Notes: generated by a model not told the origin, from the sequence alone. DNA of 64,000 bases from Erigeron canadensis (GCF_010389155.1 NC_057766.1:23383516-23447515), one strand, 5' to 3'. Shown: positions 34,008-47,400, numbered from the stretch's first letter. Made by a program: numbers and translations.

Positions 34008-35400
34008 TCAGTATAATATAAATAATAATATTATTATTAGTATAATAATAATATCACCCATGCAATGAGGGCAAGCCAATCTACCATGTGTACTCCAACC
34101 TGAGAGCATTGCATACGCAGGAAAGTCACTAACTGTCCATAAAAGTATAGCTTTCATCGTAAAATTTTGCTTGCGATAAGCATCATATACTTCAAGACCG
34201 TGATCCCATAACTCTTTTAGCTCGTCTATTAACGGTTGAAGAAAAACATCTAAGTTTTGGCCAGGACTTTTTCTTCCGGGTATAACCAAAGATAGTTTGA
34301 TATACGAGTCTTTTACACACATCCAAGGAGGTAAGTTATAGATTGTGAGAAAAACAGGCCATGATGAATAGGGATTAGAATTTGAGTTATTAGGGCTAAA
34401 ACCATCGATGCACAACCCGAGACGAACATTTCGAATCTCCGCTGCAAATGATGGATGTGTTTCATCAACATGTTTCCACGCTTGACCATCACGTGGATGT
34501 GACATGCTACCATCTTTTGTTTTGTGATCAGAGTGCCAAGTCATTTCTTTAGCCGTCTTTTCTGACATATACAGCCTCTTAAGTCTCTCTCCAATCGGAA
34601 AATACGTCAATACCAAATAAGGTACGTTCTTAAGTTTATAACGAGGTTCATTGGGTCAGCAACAAATCTTCATCTTTATAGAATAACATGCAATGATTTT
34701 GGCAAGCATGATATCTCTTTTTTGGAAGACTAAGCTCCTTCAAGATCTTGCTGGTCTCATATAAGTTCGACGGTAGTGTATTACCAACAGGTAACATACT
34801 TTTAAAAATGGGAAGTATGTGATTAAAGGTAGACTCGGGTACATTACAAGTTGATTTCCAGTTCAACAAGGCAGTAGCAGCTTCTAATTTTGACCATTCT
34901 TCACACCCGCCATATAAAGGCTCATTCTCATTTTCTAACATTTCATAGAATCTCTTTGCTCTTTCATTCGGTACATGTTCTTCCCATGAACTTGATTCTG
35001 GATTTGATTGAAAACCAGCAGCCCGTATGTTCTCCCACACCATCTGTCTCAAACCATCATCATGATCATCATCAACTTCCATTGGAGTAGATGATTCTCC
35101 CACATCTTGAATTTCTATTTCACCATGTTCTACCCATCTTGTGTAGTTACGAATGAACCCTTTAGTAAGTAAATGTTCTTTAACAACATCTCTTGGCCTA
35201 TAGTGATTATTTTTGCAAACGGTACACGGACATTTAATTTGAAAGACTATTTCTCCTGTCGGCCTTACGTTGGTTTCAACAATTATGTCATTAGAATAGG
35301 CAAAGTCCAAGAACATGTCCACCTTATGAATGTAATCTAGAGAAAGGAAATTGCTATTATCTGTCATTCGATACATCCATTCTCGATTACTAGTCGACAT
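34008..35400 (-). pseudogene. CACTA TNPD-like transposase, truncated and frameshifted
   Basis: ATG at 35400 opens the N-terminal transposase-associated domain (REWMYR, CPCTVCKNNHYRPRDVVKEH), which ends out of frame at 34648 after YHACQNHCMLFYKDEDLL. A short loss of bases follows. The Transposase_21 (tnp2) core resumes in another frame at ~34650 (LTYFPIGERLKRLYMSEKTA, RLGLCIDGFSPN, WPVFLTIYNLPPWMC) to ACPHCMG near 34060. There it runs into an (ATT)n tract and stops. Family members are normally ~1,000 residues, so roughly the C-terminal half is missing. It cannot encode a working transposase. Confidence 0.85.
34010..34062. repeat. (ATT)n tract at TNPD breakpoint
   Basis: An interrupted AAT/ATT microsatellite sits exactly where TNPD homology ends. 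It may have been the deletion or slippage site. Confidence 0.7.
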
Positions 35401-36330
35401 TGTAAATAATCTAGAACCTAAGAGTCAACTGTATATAACAAAAAATTTAAAAATTATAACACATATGCTTATAAATTTATACAATTAACAAAGCTAAGCA
35501 AACAGCAAGACAACCAAGTAATATAATAATCATTTAACTAAGCAACTCGAATAGTTTCATTCCAGCTTTCTAACTAACAGTTTGTGTGCAAACAAAAACC
35601 TAGAAGCAAGTTGTAATAGAATAATAGAAACAAGTTATTCTTATTCTGAATTCAAGTAATACAAACAAGTTAAACAGAAGCAAGTTGTACTAAAATAATG
35701 AAATCTGACCCATTAGTTATTTGATGTAGTCTTATTAAAATAGTAAAGTATTGTTTATTAATAAAATAATGAAATCAAGACACCATGGATTCATATCGAT
35801 CTCATATATATATATACTCCATAAAAAATTGAAAGCTGACTCCATAAAATAATGGATTCATCCATCAACTTAGTTGACCTTAAATTATTTCATGGATTTA
35901 TCCATCACATGGTCTCGTGTGTATATATATATATATATATATGGAAAATGATGGTTGCAGTCAACTGCACTACAGTTGCTCTCACAATCATTTAAGTGAG
36001 TAGTTTATTACAAAAATGCCCCCTGATTTTCCTTGTAAAAACACCCGCTGCAGTGCAGCCAGTTGCATCTAAGCTATCCCCATATATATATAGTAAAAAT
36101 AGATGTATATATTTAATAGATTATATTTACTTTGAATATATAATAAACTGAAACCATTACCAGATGGGGGTAAGTGGTCGGAGGCTAGAAAGAGGCCGAT
36201 GGATCCAGTCGACAGTGGAGTTAGATCGCAAGGGCAGGTAGCATCAGTGGAGTGTGATTTTTTTTTCCTTTTCTTTTTTGTTTAATTGAGTTGTGAAGGA
36301 GCCCTAGCCCCCATTTATGTTTAATAGGAA
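35401..36330. other. CACTA 5' region, non-coding
   Basis: Upstream of the TNPD start. AT-rich with (TA)n runs at ~35800 and ~35925-35942. No gene is seen. It should contain the promoter for the minus-strand genes. Confidence 0.5.
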
Positions 36331-36339
36331 AGTCAAAAT

Positions 36340-36994
36340 ATTTATTTTTTACGGACGTCCCTAATCCGTCCCTAATCCTAAAAATTACCAACGGATTAGG
36401 GACGGCCATTTATTTTTTAATTTTTAAAAATTACGATTTTCACAAAAACGCATGAAGATTCATTCCTAAATGCAACAATATAGCTAAATAAACAAATTTA
36501 AAAATTTAAAAGTGTAGAAACTCACGAACTTCTATGGATTTATGTACAAACACAAATGTTTAGGCATAAAACTACATATAACGAGGTTAAACGTGAGAAT
36601 GGCACTAAAAAATCGTCTGTTGATGTGTAGATCGTACCATTAACACTATAGATGTATAAAAACACTCTATCATTACTTGTATATGCATATCGATGCTTGT
36701 ACGGTTGAAAAAAATTAAATTCGAATCTGGTCCGTCCCTAATCCGTCCCTAATCCTAAAAGTTACCAACGGATTAGGGACGGCCATTTATATTTTAATTT
36801 TTAAAAATTACGATTTTCACAAAAACGCATGAAGATTCATTCATAAATGCAACAATATAGCTAAATAAACAAATTTAAAAATTTAAAAGTGTAAAAACTC
36901 GCGAACTTCCATGGATCTATGTACAAACACAAACCTTCGAGTATAAAACTACATATACACCAACTAGGTTAAACGTGAGAATGGCACTAAAAAG
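36340..36994. repeat. CACTA right subterminal ~380-bp tandem repeat
   Basis: A unit with CGTCCCTAATCCGTCCCTAA, its inverted partner GGATTAGGGACGG, and the AT-rich AACGCATGAAGATTCATTC block occurs from ~36355 and again from ~36731, ending each time near GAGAATGGCACTAAAAA. The second unit (36612-36994) is copied again at 48248-48630, and a third unit begins after the second SIRE-2 LTR (49591). Confidence 0.85.
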
Positions 36995-37949
36995 TGTTAG
37001 GTCCAGTTTTAACTAAACTGGAGCTCTCCAGTGACATCTGGAGAGCATGGAGAATTGTCCGAAATATTAGAAGTCCAGTTGCATTGCACAAGTTTAGCAA
37101 CTGATGACTTCCTCCAGTTGAGATCAGTATACTAGAATCTGAAGACCTTCCAGTTGAAGTCAAAGACAACAAATGGAAGATAGAGATTGGCAATGGCAGC
37201 GAAGCCCAGTTGACAATCTACCAGATTAATCAACTGGAGAATCCTCCAGTGTAAATGCTCTTACAAAGCTTTACACTGATTACTAGGAGGACCTTCTTTA
37301 CTCTACATCCTTTTAACCGGACAATAATATTGTCTTTGGATAAAGATACAAAGATGTAGAGTGAGTGAATAAAGTAACCTTTTGTCTTACTTTATTTAAC
37401 ACACACAAAGGATTATTTTAACAATACTTTTGTGTGCTGTCAACCATATTTATACGTCGAAGTTGAGATCCCCATGCTCAATCTTCGACTATAAATAGAG
37501 GTCCTTGCACAAGCTTTTTCAACAACTTTGGAAACACATATATTCTGCAATATTGGTGAACTTGTGCAATATTCTCTCAATCGTAAAAAGGAACATTTCA
37601 CAACTCTAAGTGTTTCGATTGTTTAGGAGAATTTCCAAGTTTAGATCAATTGTAATTCATGGGTTGTTAGGATATTTACATTCTCGTATTATCTTGGTTC
37701 CGCAACAACCTTGTATTTTATTTAAACAAGTAATAAATAAAATACACTTGAAAATTACATATTGTCTCACCAGTTTATATACTCGTCATTTATATTATTG
37801 CATTTATTTATATTTTGTAACTCCAGTTAACCTGGTACACGATCAATCCAAACTGGTCACTTCCAGATTAATTCATCGTGTTGCAAAGTTCACTCACCAT
37901 CGACATAGAGGTGTCTTCAGCACCCATCTAGTAATAGTTGGGACTTACA
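36995..37949 (+). repeat. SIRE-2 first (5') LTR (955 bp)
   Basis: Starts TGTTAGGTCCAG with a TCCAGTTTTAACTAAACTGG palindrome, and ends GGGACTTACA. U3 has many CCAGTTG/CAACTGG motifs. A TATA-like CTATAAATAGAGG (37490-37502) marks the promoter, so transcription should begin near 37525-37535. Confidence 0.95.
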
Positions 37950-37951
37950 AG

Positions 37952-37966
37952 TGGTATCAGAGCAGG
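37952..37966 (+). other. SIRE-2 primer-binding site (tRNA-iMet)
   Basis: TGGTATCAGAGCAGG, 2 nt after the LTR; the first 12 nt match the 3' end of initiator tRNA-Met. Confidence 0.93.
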
Positions 37967-38007
37967 CAGGTTGAATTGTCTCAATTCTATAACCTAGGTC
38001 TGCCTTG

Positions 38008-40414
38008 ATGGCTGCTGAAGGTGAGAATGGTTCTGGTCCAAATGAATCTAATCCTAATATTGCTACTCCTTTAAACACTAACCCTCCTCCTCCTCCTCCT
38101 ACTCCTGGAGCTAACCACGTTCATGTACATTACTCCAACTCTCCTGTTCCCAAATTCGATGGGAATGGTGAGACATTTGGTACATGAAAGGCTAGAATGC
38201 TCTTGCATTTTGGTGGGATAGAGAGGTATATGTTGAAAATCCTTAAGGATGGACCATATATACCCATGTCCAGTGGTGTTAGCCCTCTTCTCGACCCCAC
38301 TGGGAGAAGAGGCACCAGGGAAAAATCTGAGGAACACTGGTCAGATAAGGATCGCAGATTGGTTGATCTTGATACCAAACTGAAAAACATGATTCTTTCT
38401 GCTATACCTGAGGAACTAATTCCTACTCTTGTGCTATTTCCAAGTGCAAAATCTATGTGGGATGAATTAGTTCTCCAGTTTGAAGGAGGAAATGACACCA
38501 TTGTCACTAGAAAGGTTGCTCTTAACAAGAAGTATGAATCCTTCTTTGCTCTTCCCAATGAAAGTTTAACGGGTACTTATACCAGATTTACTGGCCTAAT
38601 TAATCAACTTAGAGGCTTGGGAGTGGAGAAGGATAAGGATATTCTTCTTGAAAAATTTTGTGATGTTTTGCCATCCAAATGGGCACACGTGGTTCTTGTC
38701 TTAAGACAAGGAAAGACCTTGCATAGCCATACCCTTGCTTCCCTTTATGGAGCCTTCAGATTCACTGAAGATAACGATGCTGCAAGATTGCTGGCTGAGC
38801 AAGATGCTTTAAACCATGCTCAGAGTTCCAAGGCTGCCAATTTTTCTGGGCAAACTTGTGCTGCTTTAATGTCTACTGAGAATGTCCAGTCACATTCTGT
38901 GAAGGAAATGTTAAACAACTTTTTGAACTCTGGCCTGACCTCTAATCTCAGTGATGGTTGTGAGGAAACTGACGATGATGATCTGATAGCCATGATTGCT
39001 AAAACCTTTAATAGGTTTAAGCATAAATCTAATCGATTTAATGGGTCCAATAATGCTTCCAGGTCAATTTCTATGGATAAGGCTAATCTTACCTGCTACA
39101 AATGTGGTAAGAAAGGCCATTTCCTGAAGGAATGCAGATCTAGTCAAATGAACAACCAAACTGGTCCTGTTGTCCCAAACCTTGTTAAAACTGATGATTA
39201 TAAGGCCAAATACAAGAAACTTAAGGACCAGATTGCTCTCATGTCTCTTGATCAAAATAATGAGAAAGAAAAGAACAGGTGCATGATAGCTCAGACTGAA
39301 GGGAAATGGGAACTCTCTGATGATTCATCTGATGATGAAGAAGAGATTAGAGATGTGTGTTTCATGGCATTGGAGAGTCAACGACCAATTGTGAAGGATG
39401 ATGTTGTGTCTGGAAGATGGGTTGATATCATCTTAAAGAAGGTAAGGGATTATGATATCGAAATTGATTCAGAATTGAAACTGGATATTGCTGAATCATT
39501 GAATGATGACTTATTATTTGTTGAAACCATGAGAACTGACTGTGAAAGATATTTAGAAACAGTTTTGGATGAATTAAACAACATGAAAAGTCAAGTAAAT
39601 GATTTGCAAAGTGTCCAGTTGGCTCTTAAAGAGTCAGATTTGAAAAATGAGGCATTAGAAAGAGATAACCAAAAACTGAAACTTGATCTTGAAAAGGAAC
39701 ATATGGTTATCAACTCATGGGTACAAGCATCTGGCAAAAAATTATGACGCTTTTTCTAAAACCATTGATGCTCAAAAAACTGCCTGGAAATCTGGTGATC
39801 TTTAGATGGCAGCTGTTTTACCCATAATTCACCAATTGCCAGAATCAGTCAGAATTGAAACTCCTTATGATTCTTCTGACACAGTCAAATCTGAATCAAT
39901 TAAGACCAACCCTGTTGACGTCAAAACTGGAGCCAAGAAGGCTAAAGCTCCAGTTAAAAAGGAATCTGGTGACAATCCTTTACCTCATAAGTCAAGTGAG
40001 TCCTCTACTCTAAAGACTAAAACCCCCGCTGGGCCAAAGTCCAAAGGCCAGCAGCCTGAAGAAAAAGACATTTTGGTTAAAATGGAAAATCAACTCCAAA
40101 ATTTGTCAAGGCAGGTACAAAGTTGTACTGCCAGAATTAAAAATTTGGAAGGAGGTGCATCCTCTTCTGTTGAAAAACAAAATGTCAAAACTCCTCCTCA
40201 AAAACAAAAGATAAAACAATCTGCTCAGAAAGGAGCATACATCGAAAAGAAAAAGGAGGTCAATGTTCCACTGAAACCAATTGTTTTTATTCCAGAAACT
40301 GGAGAGAACCCTCCAGTTTCCTCATCCAGTTCAACACCTAGTCAAGCACATGGGACTTCTCAGAAGAAGTCCAGTGGACCCATCAAGAAAAGATGGGTTC
40401 ACAAAAATAACTAA
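38008..40414 (+). pseudogene. SIRE-2 gag, stops and frameshifts
   Basis: ATG 38008 starts a Pro-rich N-terminus. A TGA at 38185-38187 replaces the Trp expected in the FxxW-type gag motif, and the frame continues to 39747. That part contains the UBN2-type gag (IPEELIPTLVLFPSAKSMWD) and a CCHC knuckle (CYKCGKKGHFLKECRS, ~39097). Near 39740, at an A run, the frame moves by one base. After a TAG at 39803 it continues as a Lys/Pro/Ser-rich coiled-coil linker (39806-40414). Another frame change separates it from pol. Sireviruses have a long gag with a C-terminal coiled coil, which fits. The lesions are probably real, although two sit near A runs. Confidence 0.85.
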
Positions 40415-40422
40415 TCACTTAC

Positions 40423-43400
40423 TTGGGTGTGCAGGGCGATCGAAACAAAAATATTTGGTATTTGGACAGCGCAGCTGGCCGGACTATGACCGGATGTAAG
40501 CTCCTGCTGGAAGAGTTCACTGTTTGTGATGGACCTGCAGTGACTTTTGGTAATGATGGAAGTGGGAAAACTGAAGGATACGGTGTTGTTGACAATGGGC
40601 AGATTCAATTCACTAAGGTTGCATTTGTTAATGGTTTGAAATATAACCTGATAAGTGTCAGTGAACTTTGTGATGATGGATATAGGGTACTGTTCGACAT
40701 TGCTCAAGGCACTGTTTTTAACAAGGATTGGAAGGTAGTCATGATTGCACCAAGAAAAGGGAATGTGTACATCATGAACATGGAGCCTGCTCCAAAAGAG
40801 CATTGTTTCTATGTCAAGGCTGATGAGGACACCAACTGGCTGTGGCATAAACGGTTATCCCATCTTAACTTCAAAAATATTAACAAGTTGTCAAGAAAGC
40901 AACTAGTTGATGGGATACCTTTGTTTTCCTTTAAAAGGGAGAAGCCATGTCCAGGGTGTGAAATGGGCAAAAAGAAAAGAGCCAGTTTCAAGACCAGGCA
41001 GAATTTCAGCATCACTGAACCTCTTCACATGCTTCATATGGACCTTTTCGGTCCAGTGAATGTTCAAACTAAAGCTGGTAAAAGATACACTTTGGTTGTG
41101 GTCGATGAATACACCAGATTTTGTTGGGTGATATTTATCAGATCAAAGAGTGATGCATCTGGTGAAATTATCTCTCTCATCAAGCGAATTGAGCTCAAGT
41201 TTACCAAGAAAGTATGTCAGTTGCGAAGTGATAACGGTACAGAATTCATGAATAAAGAATTGGAGACATTTTGCACTGACACTGGCGTTTCTCAAAACTT
41301 CTCGTCAGCTCGTTCTCCAGAACAAAATGGTGTGGTTGAAAGGAAGAATCGCACATTGATTGAAGCTGCCAGAAGTATGTTATCTGAATCTGGTCTTCCC
41401 ACCTGTTTTTGGGCTGAAGCTGTGGCAACTGCGTGTCACACCCAAAACCGGTTAGTTTATGTCAAAAGACACAGGAAGACTGCCTATGAAGTCCTCAGGA
41501 ATCGTAAGCCAAATGTTGGATATTTCCATGTATTTGGCTGTCCAGTTTATATTTTAAACGATTCCAATCAGTTGGGAAAATTTGATGCAAAAGCTGATGA
41601 AGGCGTCTTTGTGGGATATTCAGATGTTAGAAAAGCCTATAGAGTTTACAATTATAGACTCCAAAAGGTACATGAGACAATTCATGTCACATTCGATGAA
41701 TCAAATGAAGCAATCAACAAAAGACCAACACTTGATTTATCTTCAGTTGTCCCAGTTGATTTTGGTGTATCTGATCAGGTTCATCAATCATTTAGTACAC
41801 CAGAAAATGTTTCCAAACACCAACTCTTGGAACCAGTTAAGGAAAAGAAGAACTTCTGTGACACCTCATTCTATCCTTCTATCAGTTTTAATCTACCTGA
41901 AAAACTAGTAATTGGATCTGATGTGCGTGCCACAACAACATCAGAACCAGTTCAAGCTTCTCCAGTTCTTCAAGAGATACCTTTGTTTGAAGATAATCAT
42001 GTTAACTCTTCAGTTGACACTAATGATGAAGTTGAAGTAGTTTGGACTGATTCTCCTCCAGTTGCTGCAACAGTTGGAGATCGTCAGGTGTCTTGCACTG
42101 ATGTTGTATTATACCAACCTAGTCAATACACTAAATGGACTGCTGCCCATCCCATTGAGCAGATTATTGGCAATCCAGATAGTGGGGTTCAGACTAGAAG
42201 AGCCACAAGTGATCAATGCTTGAACGTCACCTTCTTATCACTAATTGAACCGAAGAAGATTGACGAGGCTATGGCAGATCCAAGCTGGGTTGAAGCTATG
42301 CAAGAAGAACTCAACCAGTTTGAAAGGAACAACGTTTGGGAACTTGTTCCTTGTCCTCCAGGGTTAAAGAGAGAACCCATTGGAACGAGGTGGGTCTACC
42401 AGAACAAGATGGATGAAGATGGCAACGTTGTCAGAAACAAAGCTAGATTAGTTGCCAAGGGTTATTGTCAAGCAAAAGGTGTTGATTTCGATGAAACTTT
42501 TGCTCCAGTTGCAAGACTTGAAGCCATCAGAATTTTCTTGGCTTATGCTGCTCACTTGCAATTCAAGGTTTTCCAGATGGATGTAAAAAGTGTGTTTCTG
42601 AATGGCACATTGGAAGAAGAAGTGTATGTTACGCAGACTCCAGGCTTCATTGATGAAAAGCATCCACATTAGGTATATAGACTGAACAAAGCTTTGTATG
42701 GTCTTCGACAAGCCCCAAGAGCCTGGTATGACACTCTAACTAAACATCTTCTCAAAAATGGTTTTCAAAGAGGTGCAATTGATAATACCTTGTTCATCTT
42801 GAAAGAAAAAGGTAATATCTTGCTGGTACAAATTTATGTTGATGATATTATATTTGGGTCAACTGATGATGGAATGTGTAAAAGGTTTTCGAAAATTATG
42901 TCTCAAGAATATGAGATGAGTTTAATGGGTGAATTAACATTTTTCTTAGGTTTACAAATCAAACAAACCATGGATGGTATCTTTATTAACCAAGAAAAAT
43001 ATGTCAGAGATTTGTTGAGAAAATACAAATATGATTCAATCCCATCAAAAACCACACCCATTTCAGCTCCATTAAATTTGGACTCTGACCCAAATGGCAA
43101 ACCAGTGGACCAAAAAGAATATCGTGGAATGGTTGGTTCACTGATGTATTTAACTGCCAGTCGACCAGATATAATGTTTGCAACATGTTTATGTGCCAGA
43201 TTTCAGGCAAATCCAAAAGAATCACACTTGCATGCTGTTAAATGCATTTTCAGGTACCTGAAAGGGTGCCCTAGCCTTGGTCTTTGGTATCCCAAAGGCT
43301 CAGGATTAGATCTAATGGGTTATTCAGATTCTGATCATGCAGGTTGTAATATTGATAGAAAATCCACAACTGGTGGATGTCACTTCCTAGGGGGAAAACT

Positions 43401-43779
43401 GGTGAGTTGGACCAGTAAGAAGCAGACTTCTGTCTCAATGTCTACTGCTGAGGCAGAATACATTTCTGCGGCCAGTTGCTGTGCCCAGATTCTCTGGATC
43501 AAAAACCAGTTACTTGATTATGGCATGAAATTCACAAGAACCCCAATCTTTTGTGACAACACCAGTGCTATCGCTATATCTCACAACCCTGTGATGCACT
43601 CAAAGACAAAGCATATTGATATCAGGTATCACTTCATTCGTGATCATGTTATGAAAGGAGATATTGAAATACATTTCATCCCCACTGAGAAACAGTTAGC
43701 TGATGTTTTCACAAAACCTCTTGATGAGAAAACTTTTAAAAATCTCATCAGTGAACTGGGTATGTTAAATCCTTATTAA
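40423..43779 (+). pseudogene. SIRE-2 pol: protease (mutated), integrase, RT, RNase H, one stop
   Basis: Frame +1 runs 40423-43779 with a single TAG at 42670-42672. The protease motif near 40463 reads [11 protein letters not shown], so the active-site DSG has become DSA. Then follow the pre-integrase HxxxH/C region ([27 protein letters not shown]), integrase ([28 protein letters not shown]), RT ([18 protein letters not shown]; after the stop, ALYGLRQAPRAWY and YVDDIIFGS) and RNase H (YSDSDHAGCNIDRKSTTGGC, STAEAEYISA, LADVFTKPLDE). The stop falls between two conserved RT blocks, so full-length RT is not made without readthrough. Confidence 0.9.
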
Positions 43780-44487
43780 ACTGGAGAGGCCCTTCAGTTG
43801 AGGATGGTCCAGGTGATCCTTGACTGGTTGGAGATTGAACGCCTTGATGTACTCGAAGACTAGTCATTGATCAAATGGATCACATTTTTAGGGGGAAAAA
43901 GACTTAAAATATATTTTTTTTTTAAATAATTTTTTTTTTGAAAAATGCAACTGAAGGTCATCAGTTGAAACTGACATCTAAATTTTCTTTTATTTGCTAG
44001 TTTGGTCTTATCTCAAAATGATGGTCAGTCAGATTTCATAACGCTATGTTTTACTTGGTGGATACTTGTGACACGTGATGTTACTCGAGTGCTTACCTCG
44101 CACTCTCGAACGTCACCTGACATGTCTTACGTGTGAAGACTTTTTTGCCGAATGTACTGCACTTTTTATGGGTTTTGATGAAGTTAGTGGATGAGTGGGA
44201 ATACCAGCCGTCGTAGCATTAAATGCTTGATGGGAGGTATTAAATATTTTTGAATTCTCAAAATTCTTGAAAATAGCTTTTTTACAAAGTATTTCAAACT
44301 TTTGGTAACTAAAATATCTTTTCATATATATCTTGGCAATATTTTACTGTCTATATATACACCCACTAAGTATCCGTCTCATTTACTTCTCTCAAAATTC
44401 TCTCATTTACTCTTCCAATCATTCACAATTCGAGATCCCTTTCTCTCTTTCTTCTTTAAGTCCAAAACCCTAAATCCAATTTCCCAA
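43780..44487 (+). promoter_or_regulatory. SIRE-2 spacer with possible internal promoter for env-like ORF
   Basis: About 700 bp of non-coding DNA separate pol from the env-like ATG. CTATATATACACC at ~44351-44363 looks like a plant TATA box, followed ~30 bp later by pyrimidine-rich CTCATTTACTTCTCTC and an A/C-rich leader. This would give a ~100-nt 5' UTR. It resembles an ordinary plant core promoter more than a splice acceptor. Inference only. Confidence 0.4.
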
Positions 44488-47400
44488 ATGGCTCCTAAAT
44501 CATCTTCTTCATCTCGTTCTCGTGATGTGAATCTACTCACTGCTGAGTATAATCCATCACAAAATGTTATTCGTGCCACTGGTGCTCCCATAAGTTCTAA
44601 ACTTATTAAACTAAATCCAAATAATCCAATGGCATCTCTTCAAGGGCTCCAGGCCGCTGACTCACTTATAGGGAGAATCCGATCCTTTCTCCGGATTTCT
44701 CCCCTCAGCGATGCCTTCTCTTTGAATCCACACAAGCTATTTCATGATTACTTGTGTGAGTTCTGGTACACTGCCTCTCTTTCTGAGGACTGCTCATCCA
44801 TCTCTTTTTCTCTAAAGGATGGGTCAGTCCCGTGTACCATCACCACTGAAACGTTGAGGGAAGCCCTTAACCTCAACTACTGGAGACATAATGAAACTCC
44901 AGTGGTGATTTCCTCAAATGTCAACTTCCGCCAGGTCTTCCTTGATATGGGAAATAAGGAGATGGCGGAGGGGGATGTGTTGAAGACCAAGGGGTCCATT
45001 ACAATGAAGGGGCTTTCACCATCCTGGAAGTTCTTTATGGTCCACTTGGTGGAAAGTTTAGGAGGGAGTTCTGGTGGATTGGACCAGATAAACTCCTTCC
45101 AGGCAGAGATGGCTTACTGCCTTTGGAATGGGCTGAGGGTGGACTTTGCAGGCATTTTGTTCAGAAGCCTGGTGTTCAAGTTGAAGGGCAACAGGGGTCC
45201 TTGTGTTCCCTTTTCAAGGTTTATGTCCCTGTGTTTTATTCAGATTCTGGGCAGGGAAGAGTACAACAACACGCAATCCTTGTTCTCTGTGCCAGAACTG
45301 TTGAGGAATCTGGACAACCTGGTGTCCACTTCTGATGAAGTCCAGATGTCCCCGAGAATGATTTTTGCATTCTCTAGAACTGATGCACCACAATCTGGTG
45401 AGTCCAAAAGGCAACTGGGCGGGCCTCAAAATAATGAGGGACCCACCGGTTTGCCTACAGAAGCGGTAACGGTGGCAGAAGCAGGAGTTCAGGCGATTCC
45501 TAAAGCAAGAAGATCTTCCAAGAGCAGAAGGAGATCAAGATCTGGACTCGCTGCACCTGACCAGTCACAATCTGTGACTGTGGTCTCTGAAGCCACTGCC
45601 AGTGATATTGCAACTGAGGATAGAGCAGTTGTAGTTGAGGCACCAGTCACCTCTGTCCAGGGAGAAGATGCTTCGGCAACGGATCCTATAACTGATGATA
45701 CCATTGAGGCAACTCAAACTGGTCATCAGGAGTCTGAACAACTCGTTCAGCCACCCCCAACATTTATGGATCTTGGCATAAATGAGGGTGAGTTTCAACT
45801 TGAGTCTTCGGACTCATCTGAGACGGAATCTGACCAGGAGATGGCTGATGCAACTGTACTTGATCAGCTCCCTTCTCTCCTTGGTCAACCCCAAGAACCG
45901 CATGTTTCAGTTTCCCCACCTAATACACAAAGCTTAGATATACCTCCTATATTCGCCTCTCGCCAACTACTTTCTTCTATGGGTGTGCCTAGAAATAGAC
46001 ACATCCTAACCCCACCGTCGCCGTCGTTCACACCTGAGCATTCTCAGCATGAACGACACATTGAATCTCTTCCCTTCATTTCTACAACCCCTCCTCTTCT
46101 ATCTACTGATGCTACTGCAACTGGAGAACCAAATATTGTCATACCTCGTCCAGTTGCACCTGTAGCTTTTTCGGCTGGTCCAGTGACACCTTCTCCTCAG
46201 TCATTGGACAGCCAGTTCGTGTCTTTTCAAGCCGATCTCTCGAACCTTCTTGCGAGGGTGGAAGAGATTCAAAAGACACTAGAGAAGAACACCAAGTCCT
46301 TCTCCAGGTACCACAAGGATCATCTGCAAAATATTAAAGTGGTTGACCTGGGGATTAACAAGTTCTCTGCTAATGAGGACTTGGTGTTTGGCAAGCTGAA
46401 CGAGTTAGTGGAATCCTCCAATCAACTGGCAATATCTTTAAGGGAGGCATTTGCACTGACTCAATCTGGAGTCACATCTTCAATATCCAACCTGCTGAAC
46501 AATACTGTCAGATCTTCAGAGGTTGATATTAAGAATCTGGAAAGGCAGGTGCAAGAGTTGTGTAACAAACCTGGCCTAGATGTGACGGAGCTTGGAAGTC
46601 AGTTGGCCTCTTCAGTGGGTCTAAAGATCGAAGAAACTTTGGCTGCCAGTGAGAATAATTTGATAGAAAAGGTGATGTCTGAGATCACCAAGATTGCAGT
46701 GCCCTAGGTCGATCTCACTCCAATTACATCTGAGATTGATCGGTTGAGGTGCAGTCTGGATACGCTGGCTAGCAAAGTGTCTGAACATTCAACTGCCATA
46801 TCTGATCTGACCACTGAAGTTGGCAAAAGAAGGGAGGTTGTGCCTGACAGTGTTCAGGAAGTCCCTGCAACTGGGCTCTCTTCAGATGATCTCTCAATAC
46901 TCAAACAGATTTTAAAGAGTCAAGAGCAGACAAGTGGAAATGTAATGACTCAGTCTCAAGAGATCAATCATCTATGGAGGACAGTTCGCATGCTTTGTGG
47001 AGTCTTCAAAGAGTGCAAGACAATGCAATCGTGGCAGCCTCTAGATCGCCTGCCCTCTAGTCATGCTGATTTTGAAGCCATCAGGCAGGGACTAGATGCT
47101 GCCAAGGGGGAAAGGTCGGTACATGCCCCTCGCACTCTTGTGGAGACTTCAAATAAAGGGAAGGAGATTGTGGTGGCTACCAGTACTGAGGCTGGTGAGC
47201 AAGGGTTTGAGGTGTTTAAGGATGTGGTGGTAGGAGGTGTTGATAAAGGAAAGGCCATTGCTGATGAATCTTTGGAACCGGCTACCGATGCACCAATGTT
47301 GGAAACTGGCAATGTCGATTTGTTGCCTCCAGTTACTGAAAGCGAGAGTCAGAAGTTAGCAAGAGTGGGATACCTGGTCAAGGAAAGGAAGAAACAAATG

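Noticed and set aside
43780..44300. Host gene captured between pol and the env-like ORF
   Set aside because: No open frame; only a non-coding spacer.
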